Shown here one piece after another: positions 53,757-62,214 of a stretch of DNA of 64,000 bases (position 1 is the first letter of the stretch; each line of letters starts with the position of its first letter). The DNA lies in contig NZ_CABHOL010000015.1 of NCBI RefSeq assembly GCF_902168135.1, positions 434,001-498,000 of the forward strand, in the 5' to 3' direction. The DNA comes from an uncultured Fluviicola sp. (GTDB taxonomy: Bacteria > Bacteroidota > Bacteroidia > Flavobacteriales_D > Crocinitomicaceae). Below the pieces are notes generated by a model that saw only the letters and a program-made list of their open reading frames with translations, made no database searches and had not been told where the DNA came from. Both the position numbers and the translations under genes were made by a program.

Positions 53757-54491
53757 ATGAGAAACAGCTGGATATACGGATTACTCGTTTTTGTATTGAT
53801 TTTTTCCTGCAACAGCCCCAAAAGGCAAAGGAAGATCAACGACGGAAAGCTCTTTGAGAAACTCAAAGAACAGAAAGGCTATCTGAATGCCGAAGAACTA
53901 AAGCGACTGGAGCGCGATTTCTCACTCAAATTGTTGAATAAGTACGATCTTTCCGGTTATGACGAAGCAGATACTTTAGCATCGTTTTTAAGAGTTGGTA
54001 CGGATGTTTGGATAGCAAGCTGCTATTTGGAGAATGCTGTGGAAACGCATTACCCGTTTTTCCGCATGACCGAAACCAGGGAAAAAGGATTCAGAATGGT
54101 TAGTCATGGATTAATTCCGATAGCGAATGGAGAATGTGGGTATGAATTGAACAAATTGCTGATTCGGTCGGGAGACTACATTTTTCTTTCCCGAATAATT
54201 ACTGAAGGCAGGAATTGTATTAATTCACCGGTGGTGTTTAGCTTGAATGGAAAAATGGTTGACAGAGGTCTTGATTTCGCTGTTGCTGTATGGAAAAGCT
54301 CTAACCGGGAAAATAATCCTGTTCGATGCGATTTTACCATAGAGTCTAAATCCCCGCAAAATATTGTGATGCACGTTCATGAAAGAGTCCGGGATACCGA
54401 AATGGATGAGGAAATCGGTTCGCGGAAGTATGATCTTCGTTTTGAGGTGAAAAACAACACGATTTATTTCAGAGATACGGTTTATAAGTAG
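53757..54491 (+). CDS. lipoprotein, unknown function
   Basis: A 244-residue predicted lipoprotein with lipobox LIFSC (Cys18). No domain recognised; the body mixes an N-terminal helical region (KLFEKLKEQKGYLNAEELKR) with a beta-rich remainder. Its TAG stop (54489-54491) lies inside the palindromic repeat copy 2, whose other arm supplies the stop of the convergent CHAP gene. Confidence 0.6.
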   Translation: MRNSWIYGLLVFVLIFSCNSPKRQRKINDGKLFEKLKEQKGYLNAEELKRLERDFSLKLLNKYDLSGYDEADTLASFLRVGTDVWIASCYLENAVETHYPFFRMTETREKGFRMVSHGLIPIANGECGYELNKLLIRSGDYIFLSRIITEGRNCINSPVVFSLNGKMVDRGLDFAVAVWKSSNRENNPVRCDFTIESKSPQNIVMHVHERVRDTEMDEEIGSRKYDLRFEVKNNTIYFRDTVYK

Positions 54492-54514
54492 GTACGTGAT
54501 TAATCGCGTCCTAC
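54488..54514. repeat. palindromic repeat, copy 2, containing both stop codons
   Basis: An imperfect palindrome GTAGG.TACG.TGATTAATCGCG.TCCTAC, related to copies at 48313 and 55995. The left arm holds TAG, the stop of the plus-strand gene (54489-54491), and the right arm holds CTA, the stop of the minus-strand gene (54511-54513). The hairpin can also act as a bidirectional terminator. Confidence 0.75.
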
Positions 54515-55104
54515 CTCATACGCAACCACCCCAAAATTCGCGAGTGGTCAATTTCCCACAATCCATCTGCTTGTTCGAGGTCGAACACATCCCTGGGATG
54601 ATCCGGATTCCCGGCATTTTGTTGGATGATCTCCACTTCGTCGTCTGTGACGTTGGAAACAATCACCACATGCCCGTATTCATTCGTTAAGGTGGCATCC
54701 ATGATGATCAGATCACCGACCTGTGGCTTGCTCTTACTCGGATTGGTATATTGGATCAGGCCGCGATCTTTGTTTAATGCTCCGTCTTTCAGTCCCCTGT
54801 CAAAGAAGTCAATGGCATTTCCGTAAGCATTCGGCATTTTGTGCTTGTAATACTCGTAGTAGTACCTTTTGACAAACTCTACGCATTGATACTTCAGACC
54901 GATGTTATATCCGTCGGGAGAAGTGTTCCTTCCGCTGACATTTCCCATTCCGCCGTTGTAGTATACGATTACGTGGTTGAGACTGTCGAGTCGGTCACCG
55001 ATTTTATAATTATGCGGGGAATAACCTGCATTTCTTTGGTAAAGGAAAATGACCAGCGCACTCGTGGCTGCAATAGCGAGTAATAGGAAGAGGGCTTTTT
55101 TCAT
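54511..55104 (-). CDS. CHAP-domain amidase-like protein
   Basis: A 197-residue protein with an N-terminal membrane anchor (about 4-22). The CHAP (cysteine-histidine amidohydrolase/peptidase) fold is indicated by the Cys in YQCVEFVKRYYYEYY near 75 and the His in YGHVVIVSN about 90 residues later, plus the PQVGDLIIMDA segment. CHAP enzymes cut peptidoglycan peptides or glutathionylspermidine-type amides. Translationally coupled to the upstream DUF1990 gene by a four-base overlap. Confidence 0.8.
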   Translation of the reverse strand: MKKALFLLLAIAATSALVIFLYQRNAGYSPHNYKIGDRLDSLNHVIVYYNGGMGNVSGRNTSPDGYNIGLKYQCVEFVKRYYYEYYKHKMPNAYGNAIDFFDRGLKDGALNKDRGLIQYTNPSKSKPQVGDLIIMDATLTNEYGHVVIVSNVTDDEVEIIQQNAGNPDHPRDVFDLEQADGLWEIDHSRILGWLRMR

Positions 55105-55682
55105 GTGTGAGGAAGTTGAAGTTCGATGCTCTTTTTAACGTGTTTCAGAGCCTTTTTAGTGCAGTAAGTTTGGTAGGGAATGGAGAAAACGGGTCCTAGC
55201 ATCCGGGTGAGGAGATTTCCAGGTTTGGAGAAAGTTTGGATTCTGAAAAAGATCTTTCCGGCCGTTTCTTCCATTATGAAATACGAAATCCCGCATTCCA
55301 CGTGCCCTTTTAGTGTTTCGTAACTAAAGCCCAAACGGTTTTCTTCCCGGATAACTTCCTTGATCCGAACTCCGAATAGTGCTTTTTGAGAAAATTTCGG
55401 GATAGGAGGAAGGTAAACCTGCTGCAAAATGGTGTCGCCGGCCTGGATGCTTCTTTGTTCGTCGCGCCATTGCGGGTATCCGGACAAAATGTTTTCAGGG
55501 AAAATCCGGTAATCGAAGAAAAATGCTAGATTCAGCTGGTTTAAATGCGAGACACCCGAGATCTTGATAGAACTGATTTTTTCAATCAGAGCGCTTCGTT
55601 CATAAGCTATAACAGGAACTTGTTTCAGTTCTTCCAAGTACTTTTTGAAACGATTTTTCTGGTTGAATAAAGCGATTTTCAT
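55101..55682 (-). CDS. DUF1990 family protein
   Basis: A 193-residue soluble protein. The block AGDTILQQVYLPP followed by FGVRIKEVIREENRLGFSYETLKGHVECGISYF matches the DUF1990 pattern. Function of the family is not established. It overlaps the downstream CHAP gene by four bases, so both are made from one mRNA. Confidence 0.8.
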   Translation of the reverse strand: MKIALFNQKNRFKKYLEELKQVPVIAYERSALIEKISSIKISGVSHLNQLNLAFFFDYRIFPENILSGYPQWRDEQRSIQAGDTILQQVYLPPIPKFSQKALFGVRIKEVIREENRLGFSYETLKGHVECGISYFIMEETAGKIFFRIQTFSKPGNLLTRMLGPVFSIPYQTYCTKKALKHVKKSIELQLPHT

Positions 55683-55769
55683 GGAAAGGGATATTTTATG
55701 TAATCATTGCTTCAAATATACTATTCTGAATAATTTTTTAGTCATGAAAAATTTTTCATCACTACTCTG

Positions 55770-55777
55770 TAACTTTG
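55770..55777 (+). promoter_or_regulatory. -7 box directly before ywbE
   Basis: TAACTTTG matches TAnnTTTG and ends 5 bases before the ATG at 55782, predicting a leaderless mRNA. A small palindrome (ATGAAAAATTTTTCAT) lies just upstream at 55744-55759. Confidence 0.55.
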
Positions 55778-55781
55778 AATC

Positions 55782-55985
55782 ATGAAACCATTGAGAAAAG
55801 ACATCAAACCGGGTATGCTGGTATTATTTGTTCAGAAGAAACACCAGGCAAGTGGTGAGCTGACGGAAGGAATTGTGAAATCAATCCTTACAAGCGCGCC
55901 TTCCCATCCACATGGGATCAAAATCATGACGGTGGATAAACTCGTTGGTCGTGTGACCGAAATCCTGGAGAGTGACGTGGATTGA
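55782..55985 (+). CDS. ywbE: YwbE family small protein
   Basis: A 67-residue soluble protein matching YwbE (DUF2196): R-x-D-I-K-P-G-M-L-V at the N-terminus, then LTEGIVKSILTSAPSHPHGIKIM and GRVTEIL. A small beta-barrel, possibly nucleic-acid binding; the function is not known. Single gene with a promoter next to its ATG; palindromic repeat copy 3 starts ten bases after the stop. Confidence 0.88.
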   Translation: MKPLRKDIKPGMLVLFVQKKHQASGELTEGIVKSILTSAPSHPHGIKIMTVDKLVGRVTEILESDVD

Positions 55986-55994
55986 ACTTTTATA

Positions 55995-56034
55995 AAACAC
56001 GTAGGCACGCGATTAATCGCGTGCCTACGTGTTT
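55995..56034. repeat. palindromic repeat, copy 3 (40-bp perfect palindrome)
   Basis: A 40-base perfect palindrome: core CGCGATTAATCGCG at the centre (56014/56015), flanked by AAACACGTAGGCA and its complement. It lies between the convergent ywbE and aldehyde dehydrogenase genes and would form a 20-bp hairpin in either transcript. Shares core with copies at 48313 and 54488. Confidence 0.9.
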
Positions 56035-56052
56035 ATTGATATTGAATTTATT

Positions 56053-57609
56053 TTACAAATCAAATTTGATTCCCTGTGCCAATGGCAATGAATCCGTGTA
56101 ATTGATCGTGTTTGTCTGACGACGCATGTATACTTTCCATGCATCGGATCCTGACTCACGTCCGCCACCGGTTTCTTTTTCACCACCAAAAGCTCCGCCG
56201 ATCTCAGCACCTGAAGTACCGATGTTTACGTTTGCAATTCCACAGTCAGATCCTGCTTGTGACAAGAAAGCTTCTGCTTCTTTCAGGTTGTTGGTCATAA
56301 TTGCCGAAGACAATCCTTGCGGAACTCCGTTTTGAAGTGCGATTGCGTTCTCAACACCACCCGAATACTTCATTAAGTACAATACCGGTGCGAATGTTTC
56401 GTGCTGAACGATCTTGAATGTATTTTGAGCTTCTGCGATTGCAGGTTTTACATAGCATCCGCTTTCGTATCCTTCTCCTGAAAGAACACCGCCTTCAACC
56501 AATACTTTTCCACCTTCTTCAACAACTTGTACCAATGCATTCTGGTAAGCAGCTACAGCATCTTTATCGATAAGCGGCCCCACGTGGTTGTTTTGGTCCA
56601 AAGGATTCCCGATTTTCAATTGCTTGTATGCATTTACCAACGCATCTCTTACTTTATCGTAAACAGATTCGTGGATGATCAAACGGCGTGTAGAAGTACA
56701 ACGTTGTCCTGCTGTTCCTACTGCACCGAATACAGCTCCCGGAACTACAATTTTCAAATCAGCACTTTCTGTAATGATTACCGCGTTGTTTCCGCCCAAT
56801 TCCAATAAGTGACGTCCCAAACGTTTTCCAACTGCTTCACCAACCGCTTTACCCATACGAGTAGAACCGGTTGCGGAAACCAATGGAATGCGTGTATCGT
56901 TTGACATCAGTTTTCCCAGTTCGGCATCACCGATCAATAAACAGGAAACTCCTTCCGGAACTCCGTTTGCTTCGAAAACTTCCTGAGTCAATTTTTGACA
57001 AGCGATTGCTGTCAAAGGTGTTTTTTCGGATGGTTTCCAGATACAAACGTCACCACAAACCCAAGCCAGGGCCGTGTTCCAATTCCAAACCGCTACCGGG
57101 AAATTAAATGCAGAAATAATCCCTACAATCCCAAGCGGGTGGTACTGCTCGTACATTCTGTGTCCCGGACGCTCAGAGTGCATAGTTAGACCATATAATT
57201 GACGGGAAAGACCTACTGCGAAATCACAGATATCGATCATTTCCTGAACTTCTCCTAAACCTTCCTGTAATGATTTCCCCATTTCGTAAGAAACCAATTC
57301 ACCCAGAGCTTGTTTCTTTTCACGGATTTTTTCTGCCAATTGGCGAATCACTTCTCCGCGTTTTGGAGCAGGGATCATTCTCCAGTATTTGAATGCTTCC
57401 TGGGCTTTCAAAACAACTGCTTCGTATTCTGCTTCTGTTGCAGAAGAAACCGATGCGATCACCTGTCCGTCAACCGGTGAAATTGAATCGATCTGAGCTC
57501 CACGTGTGTTAAACCAATATCCTCCTGTGGAAGCTCCGCGGTTTACCGCTTCAATTCCCAATGTTTTTAATGTTTCTTGTATTCCAAGATCTGTTGCTGT
57601 TGCTGACAT
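56053..57609 (-). CDS. ALDH7-type aldehyde dehydrogenase (aminoadipate-semialdehyde dehydrogenase-like)
   Basis: A 518-residue NAD-dependent enzyme. ATG 57609-57607 is chosen because a -7 box lies just upstream; an in-frame ATG at 57642 would overlap that promoter. The active-site Glu is in LLELGGNNAVI and the nucleophile Cys in GTAGQRCTSTRR; GSDAWKVYMRRQTNTINY near the end is characteristic of the antiquitin/ALDH7 branch, which oxidises alpha-aminoadipate semialdehyde to 2-aminoadipate in lysine degradation. A saccharopine dehydrogenase gene is about 17 kb away. The downstream palindromic hairpin probably terminates it. Confidence 0.9.
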   Translation of the reverse strand: MSATATDLGIQETLKTLGIEAVNRGASTGGYWFNTRGAQIDSISPVDGQVIASVSSATEAEYEAVVLKAQEAFKYWRMIPAPKRGEVIRQLAEKIREKKQALGELVSYEMGKSLQEGLGEVQEMIDICDFAVGLSRQLYGLTMHSERPGHRMYEQYHPLGIVGIISAFNFPVAVWNWNTALAWVCGDVCIWKPSEKTPLTAIACQKLTQEVFEANGVPEGVSCLLIGDAELGKLMSNDTRIPLVSATGSTRMGKAVGEAVGKRLGRHLLELGGNNAVIITESADLKIVVPGAVFGAVGTAGQRCTSTRRLIIHESVYDKVRDALVNAYKQLKIGNPLDQNNHVGPLIDKDAVAAYQNALVQVVEEGGKVLVEGGVLSGEGYESGCYVKPAIAEAQNTFKIVQHETFAPVLYLMKYSGGVENAIALQNGVPQGLSSAIMTNNLKEAEAFLSQAGSDCGIANVNIGTSGAEIGGAFGGEKETGGGRESGSDAWKVYMRRQTNTINYTDSLPLAQGIKFDL

Positions 57610-57629
57610 TCCTTTTCGATTAGTTTGTG

Positions 57630-57637
57630 CAAAATTA
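57630..57637 (-). promoter_or_regulatory. -7 box of the aldehyde dehydrogenase promoter
   Basis: On the minus strand the sequence reads TAATTTTG, a match to TAnnTTTG, about 20 bases before the ATG at 57609. Confidence 0.5.
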
Positions 57638-57689
57638 CACAATTTTACGGACTAATAGTTTGTAACTTATGTTAAGCTTTCGCTCCGGG

Positions 57690-60600
57690 TCAATCTTTTA
57701 GAATGGAGATCGGCGCGATGGAAATACCTGAGTTCAGTTTCCCTGTCAGCAGGTAATATCCGCGGGCAAGATCTTCGATGTAAATACGCACAAAATGCGT
57801 GTTCTCAGTATGTTGAGTCAATACAACCTTTCCATTCAGATCAGTTAGCTGCAGATCGATTTCTGCGTAATCAGCTGATAGATCAACCATTAAATAATCC
57901 CTGCCCGGATTCGGGTAAACAGTGATCTCCAATTCGTTTTCTTCCAGTGAAAGATTGGAGCAGGCATCAACCAGAATCTGATCTGTGAACGCACATCCGC
58001 TCATATCTTCTCCGTTGATATATACGGTAAAATATCCATTGGTAGTAATGGCATTTGCCGGAATGTATAAAGGATTGTTTGTGTATTGGTTTGAGAAGAT
58101 TGTCCACTCAATATTTTGGAAAGAGTTGGTGTCGACATACAACTGCAGTGGATAACCGCAAATCAAATCCATGTTAGCCGGAAGATTTGGAGTTACCGGT
58201 GCTTCTGTTAGTTTAAGTACTTCAAATTCCTGTGTGCCGAAACATCCCTGGAAATCCTGGGTTGTCAGATAAACGGTTACCGGGATATTCAGTGTTAACC
58301 CGGAGGTAGAAACATAGAATGACTGACCGCTGGTAATGCTGCCGTTGAAATTCCATTCGTAATTGGTGATGCCCGGGTCTGATAAATATACACTTAGGCC
58401 AGGCTGGCATTCCAGCGTATACAACGAATCAATATCCGGATAATACATTTGTTTGATAACGTAATTAAAGGAATCGATCAATGTGTTCTGAGGATTAAAC
58501 AGTTCCAGTGTGAACCCGTTGTTTGGATTTGGTGCCGACCCGATGATGAGGTTATTCTCTATTGGGAAATACCCGGAATTTGAAACTCCGTTGGCGTGAA
58601 TCGTGTAAGCTATGGAATCCATTTGGGAAGCATAGTTCAAATAGAATGAATTATCTGAATTACAGATTTCAAAAGTATCCTGCTGCGTCAAACAGTTATT
58701 GGTCGACATTTTTAGTACGAAACTACTGTCTATAGGAACTACTTCTCCGTTAAAAGGAAGCAGAATCGTATCTGAAAGATTAAAGTTTTTTACAGATACA
58801 TAGATGTTGTTGCTATTTGCGTTTACAACAGGATATAAATAATTGACAGATAATCCCAGGTTAGTTCCTTTTACCAGAGAACAAGTAGTATCAAGAGTTG
58901 CAATTCCCAGACCGTATGCGTGTGACGAAACTGCGTTTTTCAGGGATTGAAAGTTATTGGTTCGTTTTAGCTTTAAACCATCATAACTAATGCCCGATAA
59001 CAGGAACTGATCATCTTTCCAATATTCGATCTTTCCACTGAGAAGGTTGGTTTCCGTGAGAGATAGCAGATTAAACTCATCATCCGTTTTCACAAGGAAG
59101 CTTTTAAAAGGTCCGTTCCCCAAATAGATTATACTATCCATAATTTCAAGTTCCTGGTTTCCATAAGTGAATTCACTCACCAAAAAGTAGCAGTTGTTTT
59201 GAGTGTCAAGAGCGATTGAATGGATAAGTGGAACATTTCCAACAGTAGTGGTAGCCAAAACTTTTTGATTGGAGAACCCACTGGAAAGTGAAAGTTTAGC
59301 TCCGACAAGCATCGTTCCGAGATAAGGGTAAGGTCCTGCCGTAAAGCCGTTAATTTCAATGCTATAGTTCATGGTACGGGCTGCATAGATGAAATTGTCG
59401 TGGTCTATTTTCTTCAAAAAGAAATGATCGTTATTACCCGAAAGACCCTGGATATAGGTAGGGAATGACTGTATCAGACTGAAGGAAAGATTCGGTGTAT
59501 ATTGGATTGCGTAAACATGAACGCCTAATCTATTGGTGAATAGTAAGCGGGAATCATCGACAATAATTTCACTAATCTCCAGGTTGTTAGATGTAGGAGG
59601 ACCGCCAAGCTGATTTCCATAGCTGTCAAAAACATAGATTGCTGCAAAAGTATTGGTTAATCGTGCGAAATAAGTATTTCCCAAACTGTCTATTGCTCCT
59701 GCTGTAAAGCGGTTAGATGCATTCTGTGTCCAATCCTCAAGAGCTTTCTGCCAGAGAATGGTCCCGTATGAACTGATTTTCCGGATAATTGCTGTGGAAT
59801 ACAACCCGTATTGCGCATACCCATACTCATAAAGGTTGTCGTCTTCATCCACCATAGAACCAACGACAGTCATTTTTTGGAATTCTTTATCGAAACAGTA
59901 AACAAGGGATGTATCGTTTGCAACAGGGTCCAGGAAAGTATGTGTTTTTGTAATAGTATCCGAACAGCCATAACTGCTTTCGTTGATCAGGGTAATTTGT
60001 TCCTCACCGGATTGATAGGATCCCATGATCGGGACGGTGTCGCTTAGCTGGTTCATAAAACCGTTACTGATGGTACCTGACCATGTTTGAGCAGCATTAA
60101 TCTGATCATTGAAAATTTCTACGGTGTCGTTAATCTGCGTCCCGAATGTATGGTGGAACATGGCGTGCGGATTCTGAACGGTAAAGCTGGCCAATTCAAA
60201 AGTTTGCGAAGGACAACCGTTGTAAACAATCTCTATGGCAATTTTGTTGATGTATTCCGGATGTGTGTACTGGAAAATCGTACCGAATTGACCCGCGTAA
60301 ATTTCAGCTCCATAGTCCGGGTAGAACACGCTGTTATTGGGCAATTGGAAAGTAGAAGTGCCAACCGTGGAAACAGTAGGCGGATTAAGGGTCGTGGTTG
60401 TTGGGAAAGCCGACCCCGGAATGTAATTGTTATTCTTTATGGTATAGTTTATTCCGGGTAGGTTGGATACCACCTGGAATTGAATACTGTCGGCGGGAAA
60501 ACAATAGGTTGGTTGGGAGCTTGTAACACTGAATGCACCGGACGTCTGCGGGTAAACGAATACCGGGTGAGGATACACAGAAACCAGGGTGTCACCACAA

Positions 60601-62063
60601 GCATTGTGTTGTGTGTATTCAACAAATACAGTGTCGGCAGCAGTTAAGTTTGCCAGGTATACACTATATGTCCCGTTCTGACTCGCAGGATTGACCAGAT
60701 TGTTGAGCACATTCGTGGTTGTTCTTATCCGGATTCTATCGACTGCATAAGCTGTCGTATTGTGGAATGTTCCGTTTGCCGAAGTTCCGTAACAAACCGT
60801 ATCGGGGAAGTTTAAATTAAAAGTAGTGTTAAGGTAACCGCTGTATTCCGTATACGAACTTTTGGAGATGCTGTCTTTGACTCCCTGATAGTTCGTCACC
60901 AGGCTGATGGTGTGATTTCCGAAAGCAGGATCAAAAAAATGATTGAGTGTGTCATTGGTGCTGATCAGGTTTGAATCGAAATACCATTGGTAGGAGTCCG
61001 CATTGGAATTGAGAGCAATGGCGGTAAAAGGTTCCCCGGCGCATGCATGGTCTTCGGAAAGGTAGAATGTTGCCGGTACGTAATAAGTAGAAATAAAAGG
61101 AAGACTTCGATAACCGAGAGCACCATCCGGTCCTACGGCATATCCCACAGAATTCAGGAATACCATTTCGTTCACATGTTCGGGCAAAGAGCTGCTTAAA
61201 TTGTGAATAGAATCCGGTGAAACCAGGATACTGTTGTCTACTGCCGATAATACTGCAAATTTAGTACCCGCAGTAAGCAGATTCCCATCCGGAAGAAAAT
61301 CGGTGGTATTTACGGAGAATGGTACCACATATGTATTCAAAATGCTTCCCGTTCCGGTTTTCTTAACAACGGTGCTGTGAGTGCCAATTGCGTTCGTATA
61401 ACCGATATAAGTTGTTTCCAGCAGAAAACCGTTCTCGTAGCTGATATCAAAAATTTCTCCCGGTACAGTTGCAGATGTGTAGCTAAGTCCGTTATCGAAA
61501 GAGGTGAGTTTTTTATTGTAACCCCCAATATACCATTGGTTTAATGCGGGATTGTAACATACCGTATGAAAATCTGTGGTTGTTCCGGACGGAATGCTGC
61601 TCCAGGTAGCTCCGTCATTAGTAGAACGGTATATTTTTCCCCATGTTCCTACGGCAACCAGCGTACTTCCGTTCCGGGCCACATCGGTCAATTCGTCTGC
61701 AACATTGCCAAGGCTGATATTCGTCCAGTTTGCACCGCCGTTATAGGTGAACATCACACCCGCGCTGTACGGACTATAAGACTTACCAACCGAAAGAATG
61801 TGGTTATTGTCGTAGACAATTACCGAGTTATGCTTAAAAAAATTGTTTGTATTGTTGGTAATATTCGTCCAGGATGCCGGGCTTCCGGTATTTTTGAAAA
61901 GATTAAAAGCACCTGCTACGCAAAAGCTGTTGGTCGGATCTTTCGCAATGCAATTAATGTCCAAATGCTGGGTGAAAAGCGTTTGATGGTTCCACTGCGC
62001 ATGCGTGAAAGTTGTCAGACATAGAAATAAACCAATGAGAAATGATTTGAATGAAGCGGGCAT
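57690..62063 (-). CDS. giant T9SS-secreted surface protein
   Basis: A 1457-residue exported protein; signal peptide ends THA before Gln. Residues about 25-330 are a beta-propeller with BNR/sortilin-type Asp-box repeats (FTYNGGANWTNI, YRSTNDGATWSS). PKD-like and Ig-like beta domains follow (about 340-720, for example DSYQWYFDSNLIS). A second propeller-like region (about 730-1090) has ILWQKALEDW-type strands. More PKD/Ig-like units precede the C-terminal type A T9SS sorting domain (YPNPGRDYLMVDL to SILKD). No catalytic motif; likely adhesin or surface structural protein. Single gene. Confidence 0.85.
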   Translation of the reverse strand: MPASFKSFLIGLFLCLTTFTHAQWNHQTLFTQHLDINCIAKDPTNSFCVAGAFNLFKNTGSPASWTNITNNTNNFFKHNSVIVYDNNHILSVGKSYSPYSAGVMFTYNGGANWTNISLGNVADELTDVARNGSTLVAVGTWGKIYRSTNDGATWSSIPSGTTTDFHTVCYNPALNQWYIGGYNKKLTSFDNGLSYTSATVPGEIFDISYENGFLLETTYIGYTNAIGTHSTVVKKTGTGSILNTYVVPFSVNTTDFLPDGNLLTAGTKFAVLSAVDNSILVSPDSIHNLSSSLPEHVNEMVFLNSVGYAVGPDGALGYRSLPFISTYYVPATFYLSEDHACAGEPFTAIALNSNADSYQWYFDSNLISTNDTLNHFFDPAFGNHTISLVTNYQGVKDSISKSSYTEYSGYLNTTFNLNFPDTVCYGTSANGTFHNTTAYAVDRIRIRTTTNVLNNLVNPASQNGTYSVYLANLTAADTVFVEYTQHNACGDTLVSVYPHPVFVYPQTSGAFSVTSSQPTYCFPADSIQFQVVSNLPGINYTIKNNNYIPGSAFPTTTTLNPPTVSTVGTSTFQLPNNSVFYPDYGAEIYAGQFGTIFQYTHPEYINKIAIEIVYNGCPSQTFELASFTVQNPHAMFHHTFGTQINDTVEIFNDQINAAQTWSGTISNGFMNQLSDTVPIMGSYQSGEEQITLINESSYGCSDTITKTHTFLDPVANDTSLVYCFDKEFQKMTVVGSMVDEDDNLYEYGYAQYGLYSTAIIRKISSYGTILWQKALEDWTQNASNRFTAGAIDSLGNTYFARLTNTFAAIYVFDSYGNQLGGPPTSNNLEISEIIVDDSRLLFTNRLGVHVYAIQYTPNLSFSLIQSFPTYIQGLSGNNDHFFLKKIDHDNFIYAARTMNYSIEINGFTAGPYPYLGTMLVGAKLSLSSGFSNQKVLATTTVGNVPLIHSIALDTQNNCYFLVSEFTYGNQELEIMDSIIYLGNGPFKSFLVKTDDEFNLLSLTETNLLSGKIEYWKDDQFLLSGISYDGLKLKRTNNFQSLKNAVSSHAYGLGIATLDTTCSLVKGTNLGLSVNYLYPVVNANSNNIYVSVKNFNLSDTILLPFNGEVVPIDSSFVLKMSTNNCLTQQDTFEICNSDNSFYLNYASQMDSIAYTIHANGVSNSGYFPIENNLIIGSAPNPNNGFTLELFNPQNTLIDSFNYVIKQMYYPDIDSLYTLECQPGLSVYLSDPGITNYEWNFNGSITSGQSFYVSTSGLTLNIPVTVYLTTQDFQGCFGTQEFEVLKLTEAPVTPNLPANMDLICGYPLQLYVDTNSFQNIEWTIFSNQYTNNPLYIPANAITTNGYFTVYINGEDMSGCAFTDQILVDACSNLSLEENELEITVYPNPGRDYLMVDLSADYAEIDLQLTDLNGKVVLTQHTENTHFVRIYIEDLARGYYLLTGKLNSGISIAPISILKD

Positions 62064-62214
62064 ACAGTTGATATTTACCAGACAAAGGTAATACTATTTT
62101 GGATTGGTCGCCTCGTTTTGGAAAGTTCGAATAGCGTTGCTCCGCTCATTAACTTCATAACCCAGGTTCCTTTCCGGATTGCGTTGCCCAATGCTTGCTT
62201 TAAAAGCAGTGAAG

